This document shows positions 22,027 to 34,290 of a stretch of 64,000 nucleotides of DNA, piece by piece. Both the position numbers and the translations under genes were made by a program. Origin of the DNA: Linnemannia elongata (Eukaryota > Mortierellomycota > Mortierellomycetes > Mortierellales > Mortierellaceae). The notes under the pieces were generated by a model, which saw only the letters and a list, made by a program, of their open reading frames with translations, did not search any database and was not told where the DNA came from. Position 1 is the stretch's first letter, and each line of letters starts with the position of its first letter. Where the stretch lies: contig JAXBDG010000002.1 in assembly GCA_036320915.1 (NCBI GenBank), forward strand, positions 3,686,001 through 3,750,000, read 5' to 3'.

Positions 22027-25000
22027 ATGTCGACATCCTCGTCGTCGTCCGAAAAGACGACGCTTCTCGGTATGTTTCATCTCTTCCACATATTGCGCGT
22101 TCCATCCTATCTGCTTCGCCTTCCTAAGTGTCTGCCAGGGTACAAAAAGGAATAGCGACCTTGTCGTTGCCTCTTGCTTTGCAAGAGTTCTTTTATCTTG
22201 AAACGGTGTCCTTTGTTTTCTCATGCAATTTTGTCGTTCTCTCTTTTTGTCATATGCGTAATAGTCTCAGCAATACAAGATATCCTTCTAGCGGAGCCGA
22301 CAGGCCTGACCTCTCGGGATATCGCCCATCGGCTGGTGCTGAAGCAGGCACCGTACTCCACTCAGTCCTCGGGAGCATTCATCAAGGTAAAGATGGACCT
22401 TCTGTGTGTTGGGTGGTTGGTACTACAACGTGGCTGGGCGGATCAAATGCAAATTTGATATCGTCCAGTCACCAACCCCTACCCACCCATCAATATCACC
22501 CATCCCCCTTTTAACTTTCCCCTTCGTCTCGTCTCAGTTCCACTTTACTCTCACTCCCACTTGTTCCCTTGCCCTGCTTCTCCCTTCTTTTTTTTTACTG
22601 CTGCCCTGTTGTCATTATTTATGTGTGTATTATTTTTTACCACGGTCCATTCGCTAAACAAGCATAATTGTACATACATACCTTCGCCCATACCATGTTT
22701 TGTATATACATCATACCCATAGTGGTTTTTGCGGGCTCTTGAGAGTGGACATGGGACCTCTATGATTAGACCCAAGTGGTGGGAGGGAGCAGCAGGCATT
22801 TTATTTTTCATATCACGTTGTGATTTTTGATCATCATCTGACCACCTTGCTTCCAATATGTATTGTTTACTTATTATTACCATGGAAAGAATGAGGGTAT
22901 AGTGAATGGGTGCAGAAGGGCCATGCACTGCACACTGCAGTCTTGACGGGGCTACTGCTGTAAATCGCTTCCTTCAGCATTCTAACGTACAATGCTGACT
23001 TCGTCTCTTCCAACATTAATTAGCGAGTCCAACGACTGCTCTCGGTCTACAACTCAGGCGTCAGAACGAACAAAGGCAGTTGTTTCCGCTACAACCATGA
23101 CGCAGGCCTCTGGATGATAAACAGCTCTGATATGCCTTCGCCAAAAACCCCACCCAAAAAGTTGCCTTCGTTCCAGCTCTCTCGAAACACTACCCAAACG
23201 ACTACGACCATGACCCCTTCGCAAAGCGAGTCGTCCTTGAGCGTCATTTCATCCGTCGTTGGCAGTTCGCTGACCACTGGTATCATGGAGCAAGTCAGCA
23301 CCTGGAGGACCGGTCTTGACACGGATGATGATGATGAGGCTAGTCTTGAAATCGGCTCTTCCTATCCTTCTTACCCATCCCAAGTCTCAAGAGATGAGTC
23401 CTATGCTAGTGGACAAAGCGGACGCTCTCTTTTGAATGGTATTGAGATGCAGCCAACGCTCCATCTCCAATTCCCTCAGCATCCTCTCGACCAACCCTTT
23501 CAAGAATCAGACCTTTACCATCCATCCTCTTACAGCGACATCATGCCCCCACCTTCATCAGGATATCGCCGACACTCCGTTTCGTCACACCACCAGCGCC
23601 CAGCATTCAGCAGGACTGGAAGAAACAACCAAGAAGACCCTGCTGGCGACCAGTTCGTGCCCAACAATCGATCATCCTACCATGGTATGACAGCGGACCT
23701 CTTGGCACGAAGTATGCGGCAACCTGAGGCTAGATTTCAAGGCGGCATGGCCACTTCTGGCGAGCAACGGTTGAGCGATCAAGGTTCCAACCATGCACCA
23801 ATCAACCGGTCTGGATTCCCTTCACCTCAAACAAGTACGCCGTCACCGCGGGCGCAGTCAGTTCATACATTCGCCCAGCCTGGGTTCGCTCGCGGGGATC
23901 AAAGCGAGACTCATCGTCGCCACTCTTCAACCCACTCTGCGCAGCTGAGACTGTCGCCGAACCAGCTGGAGGGCTCACGATCTCGGGCGCAAAACCGGAG
24001 AAGCATGGACGATTTGGCCTATGATCAGGATGATCCCATGCAACAGAGAGAGATGTCTCGATCTATCCATGCTCCTTCGCCTCGGGTCATGAAAGAGGAC
24101 ATGCGTTTGCGCGACTTGGGAGCGTCTTTACAAAAGTCGCTTTCCTTTAATGGTGACGATGACAGGTCGGACATCCTGGAGGAGGCCGAGTCGTATCCAC
24201 TTCCTCAGCGCCCAATGCGCCCACACTCGGTCCGCCACCATCCCTACCAGGTGCGACAACGGATGGAGCCACCGCGGGGTCAACCAGTACGACCAGCGAG
24301 ACCACCTCTTGACAACATGTTCCGGGATCGCAAGGGCAAAGGACGAGCGGCCGAACGGGCGGAGGACGACCGAGACTTGCTCTCCAAGACGCCTGTTCTA
24401 TTGAATGCCATCAACACCAGCCAGACCAACATTCTTTCAGAACTCCAGAACATTCAGCGCGCCAACCAAGAGGAAATTGCGCATTTCCGCGAGGAGATTT
24501 ACTCGTCGCTGCAGGTTGCATTCACCAAGCTGGCCGATCAGGTGGAGGGTGTAGGCCGTTCTGTGGACAATGTCGAGAACACTCAGAAGGATACAGTTCG
24601 ACAGCTTGGAGAGAGTATTGGAAGCGCTATGGGCGATGTTTTTCATAGGATGACAGAGTCGCTCCAGCAGCAAATGCAGCAGCAGTACCAAATTCATCAG
24701 CAGCAGCAACAGCAACAGCAGTCATTCCAGAACTTTGGATTTCCATCTCGCCCAGCGTCAATACGACAAGCATCGCCGTTTCCTTCTGGGGTATCTCTTC
24801 CGAATAGTTATTCGTCATCACAAGGAGGGTTTGTTCAGACCGGAGCAGGATCAGGCAATCGATCCAATTTCGTCCAAGGAGGCCGGGATAGCTGGAAGCG
24901 AGAGCAGGAGACCTATGAGCATCAGGACGATGATGACGATGACGAAGAGGCCTATGGGCGTTTCAAGAGAAGAGCCGTTGAGCGTCCTCGCTCGACGTCT

Positions 25001-25048
25001 GGGTCCAGCAAAACTATATCCAAGCCTCGCAAGGAGTTTGAGGATTAA
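22027..25048 (+). CDS. Unrecognised protein with HTH-like N-terminus and central coiled coil
   Basis: Exons 22027-22069, 22265-22386 and 23024-25048 join in phase to 729 residues. Residues about 15-90 form the only compact region: an HTH-like segment (LAEPTGLTSRDIAHRLVLKQ) followed by RVQRLLSVYNSGVRTNKG and CFRYNHDAGLWMI, which together suggest a winged-helix fold. The middle is Ser/Pro/Arg-rich and disordered. A likely coiled coil follows, from LLNAINTSQTNILSELQNIQ through VGRSVDNVENTQKD to a poly-Gln stretch (about 24400-24720). The C-terminus has an Asp run and a basic KRRAVERPRS segment that could be a nuclear localisation signal. A nuclear role is plausible but is inference. No family is recognised. 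Exon 1 codes for a Ser-rich leader, MSTSSSSSEKTTLL. Confidence 0.8.
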
Positions 25049-26958
25049 GAGGGATATTTTTTTCTTCTCATTATGAAATCTAATTTCAAGTGTTTTTTTT
25101 CAACATTCTGCTTTCACTTTTTACTTTGTACAAACACACATACATTATTTTTTTCTTTTTATCTCTTTTTTATTCCCTTTTCACCTCTTGTTGTACTTTC
25201 GTGTTTGCTACCTTTGCTACCTTCTACGTTTCTTACTTTTACTACCTTTGCTACACTTGCTAAATTTTGCTACTTTTACCATCCTTTATTTTTCATTCCA
25301 ACCTTTTCATTCCTTGCTGCCTTTTTCTTTTCTATTTTTTTTCCACGAACTAGCAGACATGTTGAAAACACTGTTGTAAATTATCCATGATGTTGTTGTC
25401 ACCACTCCCCCCCTCGTTGTACTGTACACTGTTGTCTTTCACGCGCTTAAGCACTCTTTTCTTTCAACCGAAAGGATAATGAAAAAAGCAACAAAGAATA
25501 AAAAAAAAATTGATAAAAAAACAAGTCGATGGATGGAAGTCGAAAATCATTTGCGCTGCCATGTGGTCTGTGGTCTGTGATACGTTTTTGTTGTTGTAGT
25601 CATGATTTTATGTCAAGTCCAAAAGGAAGTGAGAGCAATAAGAACGGTGTCAGCAGTTAGGGTTTTCGACTGCTCAGTTATTTGAACTCTGAGAAAACAA
25701 GAAAGCTACATGGAGCCATGCTGCGCGGGGAAGGTTGGGATAGAGGTATATGTCAGAGTGAAGGTAGAGGGGGGGGGGGGGAGGGGAGGCTGCTTGACAA
25801 TCCATAGTCGACAGCCTACAGGGAGGGTAGAGTGGAGTGGGACTAGCTTGCAGTTGCGGTTCTAAAGAGAAGGTGTAGGGCGAAAGGGAAGAAAGTGTCA
25901 TGAGGTGGGGAGAGAGGCGGCGAGTTATCATATTTTGTAATAGATCAGGGCTGTTGTATTTTTTTTTTATTTTTGCGTGAGACTAAGGTCCAGGGACAGA
26001 CGAGGCGGGAGAATTGTTCCTTTGGACGTTTGTTTTCGATGTAAGTGTGTCTTGGCGACGAAAGCCCTTTTGGTACCCTTTTTCTTCACTTAGTAGTTGA
26101 TGTAGCTGGTATGAGTACAGAAGAGAAAGAAGAAAGGAAAGAAGAGAAGAGAGGAGAGGAAGGAAGGGAAGACAGGAAGGATGGATATTTCTATCATTAT
26201 CGCAGCTGTCATCAGAGGGACAGCAGCCAAGCGTTTCTTTTTTATATTTCTTGGAACAAAATGCAGTGCAGGTCAGGCTAAAGAGCAAGAACGCAGCGGT
26301 TAAACCGAATAGTGACAGTGAGATGATTAGGGAGAGAGACAGGGGAAGAGTAATGCATTCAACATGGATACATACAGACATACATACATAAGAACCTCAG
26401 GGCTGTTGCCTGACTGAGTTCGTCGCATCTTTATTTTTGTTATCGTCCTCTGTTCTCGCATATGGATGGATGTGTGTCAAAGACCACTTTTCAGAGCTGT
26501 CTCTTTTTTATTTTCACTCCACCGCACTGTTTCGCCTTTAATTACTTGAATCTCTCTCAACTCGCCTCGTTCTCGTTGTGTTTTTGCTTTCTTTTCTTTT
26601 TTTCCTTTTCCTTGCTTCCCTGTTTCCCTTCCTTGTTTCTCTGTCTTCCCTTTTCCCACCTTCAATTGAGATCATTGTCCAGCCCCCCTTTCTCTTTCTC
26701 TCTTCGCCACATTATACATCCACATTTATTTTTCTTAGATAGAACTTTCATTTCTTTTCACTTTTGTACAGATACCCCCCTCACTCTCACTCTCGCTCAC
26801 ACACACACTCACACACACATAAGCATACATACACATCCTTCAAAGACGACGACACTATTACTAGGCACATATCCCCATACTCCCACTCTCACACCTCTTT
26901 CTCCTCAAACCTCAAATCCTAATCTCATTCAGCCTGCAACAATCCTTCCTTCTCTCAC
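25049..26958. other. Intergenic region between two plus-strand genes
   Basis: About 1.9 kb: an AT-rich 3' part of the upstream gene, a poly-G run near 25770-25780, GA-rich sequence (26120-26180) and then a long CT/CA-rich leader (26560-26950) before the next ATG. A minus-strand frame at 25983-26381 codes for a hydrophobic then Cys-rich peptide but lacks supporting features. I see no gene. Confidence 0.45.
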
Positions 26959-29900
26959 ATGGGAAATTCGCCCTCGACCCCCTCGACCCCGTCCGGTCAG
27001 TCCGACTCCTCATCCAGCAAACCTAATAAACAAGGAACAGCAACAACAGCCACACCTCCCTCAACAAACGCAGTGACCTCAGGAACAGGCGGCAGTAGCA
27101 GTGGACCAGCACGAGGCACTCATTCCAACATTCCCATCCGACCCACTGCTGTTTCTTCTACTTCTACTTCTTCCATCCCTCCTCCTCGACATCACGCCTC
27201 AACACCTTACACCCCTTCCACCCAACATCGACCAGCGCCACCAGCACTCCCCGCTCAACCAAGACCTACCAGCGCCCAACAGCAGCAGCAACAACAGCAG
27301 CAACAACAGCAACAACAGCAACAACAGCGGCTCTCTCAACATAACCAACAGCTGCACCTACAAGCACAACAGCAGCTACACCATCAACAGCAGCGTATTA
27401 CACCGCCCTACCAGCCGACTTCTTATCTGCAACAAAGTAATATTAATACCCAGGGCCATTCAAGACCGCCACAGCCTGATTCGATGTCAGGGTCCCGCCC
27501 AATGAGAAACGGTCGTGAATCGTCCTCTTCGTCGTCCCAGTCAGCAGCAGCGGCAGCAGCAGCAGCCGCCGCCGCTGCCGAGGACGAAATCCCAACCGTT
27601 GTCCTGCAGGAGCAGATGGAATCAATGTTGGTAGATATGGCCGCCGCCGAGTTCCGAGTCCGGGAATTGCGAGAGGAGCTCGATACCTTTGAGAGTCACC
27701 CCATCTTCTCATCCATGATGCTCGCCTGGTTCCTGTCTTTCAACCTGAGCGAGTACAATCACAACCGCATCGACGACCTCAAGCGGGATGCTCTCAAGGC
27801 CTGGCAGCCCGTGCTCAACAGTTTCATGGAGGGAGGCGCTTCCGACAATCTGACCGAGATTGACGTTCGACTGTTCGAGTCCATCATTCAGGATATCATC
27901 TCTCACGCCGACATGATTGCAGGATCGAACGAGTCACCAGAGAACCTAATTTTGAATCTCAAACGAATCGCCCACACGGAACTCGACAATGCCCGCCGGA
28001 CTTTGGAGCAGAACAGGGTTGCTTTCCAGGAATGTCAAATCACTCTCCAGGCAAGAGGCGTGGTGCCGACTGCTGTTCTCGAGATTCAGCGTTCGATGGA
28101 AGAGGAGACGAGGCGGGAACAGGAAGCCAAGCGCGCCAAGGAACAGCGGCAGAGGGAAATTGTTGCCGAGCGGCAAAAGGCACTTGCGGCTGAACGTCAG
28201 CGGGAACAACAGAGACGGCAGGAAGAAGAAGAAGAGAAGCAGAGGCGGGACCGAGAGCGTGAAGAGAAACAGAGAAGGGACCGAGAACGTGAGGAGAAAC
28301 AAAGACGCGACAGAGAACGCGAGCAGGAACGGCAACGGCGGGAACGTGCTGAGGAGGAGATTCGTCTCAAGGCATTGGCGGCTGCCAGGGACAAGGTTAC
28401 TCGTCCAGCATCCGCCAATTCATCATCAACCCATGCTGCAAGCCATATGACTGGACGTCCTAAAGCAACCTCAGGTATTGCTTTCTTCTGTTTCATTCCT
28501 GCAATCAAAATTATGGCGAAGAGCAAAAAGGAGGGAGTGAAGAGGGGCTACTTTTGATTATTTTTTTGACACTTTCATTTGGTTTGCCCATGCTTACATT
28601 TTGTGAATGTCTAACTAGTGTCCGTGCCAGGCTATGACCCCAACTTTCAAAAGAGGATGCATGCAGACTCGGCAGCCGTATATGCCGTCAACATTTCCGA
28701 GGAAGAGACGGTGATTGATGACTCTCCAGTTCAAGCAGGACACTTGGCGCCTTACGGTCAATACAACCCAAATCGACTTAGTTATCATGGTGGCTACTCA
28801 TCCTCGGCTGTGCATGTCCATGGTACAGACGATGGTGAAGTTCCCTCCACACCACTTTTGAGGCGCAATCGGCCTGTCAAGTTGCCAGAGCCTGCCGTTG
28901 CAGGAATGGTTTCCACCTCAGGAGTCGATTCAAATGTCGTTCCCAACAACCAATATGGCTACTCCAACAACAACTCGACCATGCCTCAGCACCAGCATCA
29001 CGCGGACCCATCAGGACAATATGTCAATCATGCCGCACATCAAGCTGGATACCAAGGCCAGGGACCTGAGATGCAGATGCCGATGCCGATGCCGATGCCT
29101 CTTCCCTACGAGTACAATGGGCATAACAACAACCAGCCCCAGGATATGTCTCACGCCAACCAGCAGACTCACGCTGCTCAGCATGTTTCCGATACCCACC
29201 CCGCGCTCTACCCACCCCAGATCATTTCGGAGGACGAGCTGAAAAACCGTATGGCCCTGGAACAACTCGAGCAGATCAAGAAGCGCAACGACGAGATTCT
29301 GCGGGATATTCAGGAACAACAGCGGATTCATGCCATCACCATCCAAAACCTGGAGATGCAGGGTCAGCACCACCAACAACAACAGCAACAGGGTCAACAT
29401 TATCCAACTTACACCCATCCAGGAGCCTTGCACGATGGTGGTCAGGATACACTCCATGCACAGGGTCAATTCCAGCCCCAGACTCCTTACATGTCCATCC
29501 AAGGGTACCCACAGCAAAACGTGCAGCATCAGCATGGCCACCAACAAGGATATCAAGGCTACCAAGGAGACTTTGTTGTAGAACAGACAGGAGTCAGCTA
29601 CAACAATGGGGGAGCAATGAACGGACAGGAGGCTGGTCATCAAGGCGATATGTACAACAACTATCAGCACTACCAAGGGTACAACCACGGCAACATGGCC
29701 TCGAACAACTCGAACTGGAATGCTCAGCAGCAACAGCAACAGCAACAACAGCAATACTCCGGGTATATCCAGCAACAACAGCAGCAACAGCAGCAGCAGC
29801 AACAATACCCCGCCTCGCTTTCACCGGCCCAACTCCAACAGCTCCAGCAGCAACAACAATACCAACAACAGCTTCAAATGCCCCCCGAGGAGCCTCCCAA

Positions 29901-31002
29901 AAGTGGATATGCTGGCGACCATCGCCTCCATCGTGTCCAGTCGGTGTCTTATTCAACATCCCCCTTCGGTCACGAATACGACTTTGGTCCGGTCGAGGCG
30001 AAGATTGGAACTGGAATTATCAGGATGCAACAGCCAGCCCAACAGCCAGCGCAACAGCCAGTGCAACAATCAGTTCAGCAACCAGTTCAGCAACCAGAAC
30101 CCGCAAAGAAGCAGAGTTCGCCTGGGGCCCCAGTGCATGAACATGAAAACGATGCCGGCTCTGCAAACGTATTGCCCCAGATCAGAGCCAAGCCCGCCAA
30201 CCTCGCCAACCGTCGAGCGCCTCACGTCATCTTGTCCGAGGCAGAGCAGGAAGCAGCCGCCAAAGCACTTAAGGAGATGCAGGAGGAGGAGGCTGAAGAG
30301 GATGTGGCCTCGACCGAGGTTTCAGAGGAGACTGTGGTCAAGAGAGAGATGCCAATGTCGGCCAACGACAAGGCGTTGCCAGTCATCCGTCAACCCTCTC
30401 GACCTCAGCCTACCGAGGTTGCAACGAATGAAGTTGAGCATGCTGATAAGGTACAGGGATCTGAGAACCAAGAACAGCGGAGAGGTAGCAGTCAAGAGGA
30501 AGAGCAGAGCAGAGGTGTGGATGAGGAGGATGATGAAGAAGAGACCCTTAATCGCAGGGTCCGTAAGATGCACATTTCTCCTAAGCCAGTGGTGTACACG
30601 CCTAAGCCTACACCTCAACCTGCGCCACCAACATCGCAGGAACGCAAGAAGGAGCGTCTTCCAGCCTCTACCCAGCCACAGGCAGAGACCCCTGTGGCTG
30701 CCCCTCGCCCAAGCCCACGGCCCTCTCCTCGTCCTGCTCCACGACCTGTTGGTGGCATGGCTCGTTCTTCTCAGGAACCCCTTTCCATTGGTGTCAGCGG
30801 CCATCGCGCCGGCAACAGCGAATCGTCTGAAGGAGAGAACATGACTCCCATGACTCCCATGACTCCCACAGAGCCATCAGTGGATACCAAGAGGACGAGC
30901 CTCCACCGGTCTCCTAGTTCGCCACCAGTGGTCCCCAAGAAGCCCCTTGCCCTGCGGAGCCCTCGTAGAAACGGCTCGCAGGACGATAGCCTCGAAGCCT
31001 AG
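26959..31002 (+). CDS. Large poly-Gln protein with predicted N-myristoylation site, unrecognised
   Basis: Two exons, 26959-28474 and 28619-31002, join in phase to 1299 residues. The start MGNSPSTPS fits the N-myristoylation consensus (Gly2, small residue at 6), suggesting membrane attachment; this is prediction. Poly-Gln (about 27280-27330) and poly-Ala runs precede a compact, probably helical region (IPTVVLQEQMESMLVDMAAA, HPIFSSMMLAWFLSFNLSEY, LFESIIQDIISHADMI). A highly charged Arg/Glu coiled coil with a repeated EEKQRRDRER unit follows. Exon 2 is rich in Gln, His and Pro, with QQPA/QQPV repeats (30025-30100) and PRPSPRPSPRPAPRP, a possible SH3 ligand. No family is recognised. The helical block around residues 210-360 is the part to search. 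The intron is 144 nt, GT-AG. Confidence 0.82.
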
Positions 31003-31192
31003 AGAGAAGATCGATTGAATGCTTCTGAACATCATAATGATATTAAAAAGTAGTCACCCGATCACGTGGTGTTATTTTTGTTTTTGTTGCTTTCTTTTTT
31101 TTCTTTTTTTTTCTATGGGCTTCACTCGACTCTGGGTTCCACAGCTTAACTCACTCCCCCCTCTTTTTTCATTCGAAGCACCTTTTCGAACC

Positions 31193-34065
31193 ATGGACAG
31201 CGACAACGAGGAAATCACCTTCAAAATCAACAAGGAGTTCGCCAACAAGTATGAAACTTCAAAGCGTGGCCAAGAGTTGTCCGCAAGTATGTCCTTATTT
31301 ATTTTATTTTATTTTTTGGTTCGCTCTGGTTTTATTGTTTGTTGCCATCAGTCGGACGCATGGTCGTTTTCTTTTAGACTTTATAGACGACTAACAGCTG
31401 TGTACCTTGTTTTTCTCCACTGCTGCCTTCTTTTTCGCCTCTCACTTCTTCCTTGACGACACTTTCCTCTTTCTTTTAAACTACCCCTCGACAAACTACC
31501 GCCTCACTATGCACTCAACCTCAACATCTTTCCAACCCACCTCCTCCACTCTCTCACGGAATTTTTAACAATACCAACCCAGTTCGCGACAAGTATGGCC
31601 CTATGGACGAGAGCCGTCTGTCCGTGATCGCCGAGCGCCAGCACAAATACGGATATACCAAGAACGCCGACTACGATTACGACTCGTACGATTCAGAGGA
31701 CGATGAAGAGGAGGACGAGTTCGGCGAGTTGGTGACGCCCGAGGTAGACGGTCAGATCATGAAGACCATTGGGTTGATCAGAGCTCAAGACCCCAAGATC
31801 TACGAGGCCACCTCCCATTTCTTTATCCCCTCCGAGATGGAAAAGGCTCGTAAGCAGTGGAAGGAGAAGCAGGCTGCCGAGAAGGCTTCAAAGCCCATGA
31901 ACTTGCAGGATTATCATCGTCAGGTCCTGTTGGAGGATGGCGGTATGGTCGATGAGGCTGCTGAGGATCGGAAGGTCAAGGATGTTTCGGAAATGACCCA
32001 TGTCGAGCAGCAGGAGCATCTTAAGCGGGAGATGAAGAATGCGTTTATGAGCGGTGATGGAGATGATGATGAAGGGGAAGATGCAGATTCGTTCTTTACG
32101 CAAAAGGCAAAGACCAAGGAGGATGAAGAGGCCGAGGAGGAGGATTATAAGCGGTTCTTGATGGAGAGTATGGGTAGCAAGTCTGGTGGCGCTGCTGCTT
32201 TTCAGGACTGGAGAGAGTATAAGAATGCGCCCAGCATGGACAAGGACGAGGCGTTCTTGATGGAGTAAGTTTCTTTGCCTTTTTTTTTTTTTGTTCGTCG
32301 TGTTTCTTTCCTCTGTGAACGTGCACAAAACTGGTTTAACTTACGTGTGTGTGTCATTTTTTCATGTAATAGTTATATCTTGAACCGTGGATGGATCGAC
32401 AAGTCCCAGAAGAAGACCCCTAGCTACAAAGAGATTGTCCGTGAGGATGATTTGTCTGATCTGGAAAAGTCTGAGGAAGAGCTCGAGGCTGCTGAGGAAT
32501 TCGAGTCCAAGTACAACTTCCGTTTCGAGGACGCCCAGGGCGACAAGTTGACGGGCTACTCACGTACGATCGACGACTCGGTCCGTAACGCTGACGACAA
32601 GCGCAAGCGTCAGCGCAAAGCTGCCAAGGAGCGCAAGAAGGAGGAGAAGATCCGTCAACTGGAGGAACTCAAGCGTGCCAAGAACCTCAAGAAGCAGGAG
32701 ATCTTTAACAAGCTCAAGCAGATCCAGGAGATCACTGGCAACAAGAGTAAGTATCTCAGGACTCTGCTATTTATTGTTCATTTTGGAAGATTTCGTGGGT
32801 TTCCTTTTTGCAACGATTAGTGATGGTGTTAACCTTACTATCTACTTTTTTTTTTGAATTAATTAGCTGTTGGTTTCGATGAGATTGATTTGGAAACTGA
32901 GTTCAACCCTGAGGATTATGATCAAAAGATGGACAAGATGTTCAGTGACAATTATTACGCCGGCGACGAGAACGAGAAGCCCGTCTTTGACGATGATATC
33001 GACACAGCCGCCTATGAGAACAGCGACGACGACAAATCCGACGACGAGGCCGAGGGAGTCGAGGCTAACGACGAGGAGGCGGAGGCGTACGAAGAAGAGG
33101 CTTACCCACCAGAGTATGAGGAGGGCTATGATGAGTCTGGTGGCTACTATGACGAGAACGGCGACGGATACTATGGCGGCGAGGAGGGCGAGGAGGATAT
33201 TTTGATGGACGCCGACTACATGCCCGGAGGCGAGAACTTTGGCAAGGCGCCCAAGAAGGAAACCAAGAAGGAGCGATTGAAGCGCGAGAAGGAGGAGAAG
33301 AAGCTGGCCAAGATGGCTGAAAAGGGAGGCAAGGCCAGGACGGCTGTTGAAGCTTTGGAGGCGGCCAAGTCGTTGTTGGATGAAGACAAGAAGAAGAATT
33401 TCAACGAGTACCTGGACGAGTACTACCAGCTCGACTATGAGGACATGGTGGGCGATCTGCCAACGCGTTTCAAGTACTCTCGTGTCAAGCCCTCGACTTT
33501 TGGTCTTACGCCTGTTGAAATTTTGTTGGCGGATGACAAGGACCTGAACGAGTTTGTGTCGCTCAAGAAGTTTGCGACCTACCGCCGGCCTGAGGAGCAG
33601 ATGCACGATATTCAGAAGTACTCCAAGAAGAACCGCGTCCAGATGTTCCGTCATAAGCTCAAGACGCAGATCAAGGACCAGGACCTGGACAAGAACTGGG
33701 ACCCCATTCGGTTGCGCAAGAAGATGGTTGAGGAGCGGGAGAAGAAGGAGGCTGAGGCTGAGAAGAAGCGGAAGGGTGGCGAGAGCAGCAGCAGTACTGG
33801 CGCTGAGGAGAAGAAGAAGAAGAAGAAGAGCAGCAAGGACAAGAAGCGTAAGGCTGAGGATGAGGATGATGCCACTGATGGAGCAGAGGAGAAGAAGTCG
33901 AAGAAGGTCAAGGCGTCCGAGGATGAGCCTGCACGGAAAAAGAAGTCTGGTGATGCTAAGGGCGAGGAGGTGGATGGGGAGAAGAAGCACAAGGAGAAGA
34001 AGGAGAAGAAGGAGAAGAAAGAGAAGAAAGAGAAGGATGGCAAGGGCAAGAAGAAGGCCGAGTAA
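31193..34065 (+). CDS. KRI1: KRI1-like ribosome biogenesis protein
   Basis: Kri1 works with the KH-domain protein Krr1 in 40S ribosomal subunit assembly in the nucleolus. Exons are 31193-31286, 31583-32264, 32373-32746 and 32867-34065, in phase, giving 782 residues. The start is MDSDNEEITFKINKEFANKYE; I chose it over an upstream frame opening because FKINKEFA is the usual Kri1 beginning. Family landmarks are DKYGPMDES, IMKTIGLIRAQDPKIYE, KPMNLQDYHRQVLLEDGG, FLMDYILNRGWID, then YNFRFEDAQGDKLTGYSR and a basic helix, and VGFDEIDLETEFNPEDYDQK. The C-terminal part adds an acidic Tyr-rich block and a Lys/Glu tail ending in KEKDGKGKKKAE, which probably acts as a nucleolar signal. All introns are GT-AG. 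Confidence 0.94.
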
Positions 34066-34290
34066 GAAGTAGTTCATCATTCCATACACATCCGCTACTA
34101 TTATTTATTTATCTTCCTCCACCTTTCACACAGCATTCTTTAGCATCTTTTTCTTGCATAGTTTCCTAAACATCTTGTACAACAAACCAATTTAAAGCCA
34201 AAAAAGCATTACATTCTGTCAACATCCAATATTTCAAGGTTGTGTTTATTTTTGCCTTTGCTCAAAAGAAAGACAAAAGAATGGAAAGAC
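34066..34290. other. Short convergent spacer KRI1 / M3 peptidase
   Basis: Both neighbours end here. On the minus strand an AATAAA (34250-34245) sits about 40 nt past the peptidase stop. No other feature is seen. Confidence 0.4.

Noticed and set aside
22551..22928. Minus-strand 125-codon frame inside the second intron of the HTH-like gene
   Set aside because: No domain, no plausible promoter or splice signals; an open frame by chance.
25983..26381. Minus-strand 132-codon frame with a hydrophobic segment then Cys-rich sequence, looking like a small secreted peptide
   Set aside because: It lies in a simple-sequence intergenic region, its Ser/Leu runs come from GA/CT repeats, and no clear signal-peptide cleavage site or splice partner is visible.
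29011..29805. Minus-strand 264-codon Leu/Val-rich frame
   Set aside because: Antisense of CAG/CAA-rich codons of the poly-Gln protein.
32863..34089. Minus-strand 408-codon Leu-rich frame opposite KRI1
   Set aside because: Antisense shadow of the Lys/Glu-rich KRI1 codons (AAG/GAG read as CTT/CTC); KRI1 matches its family clearly.
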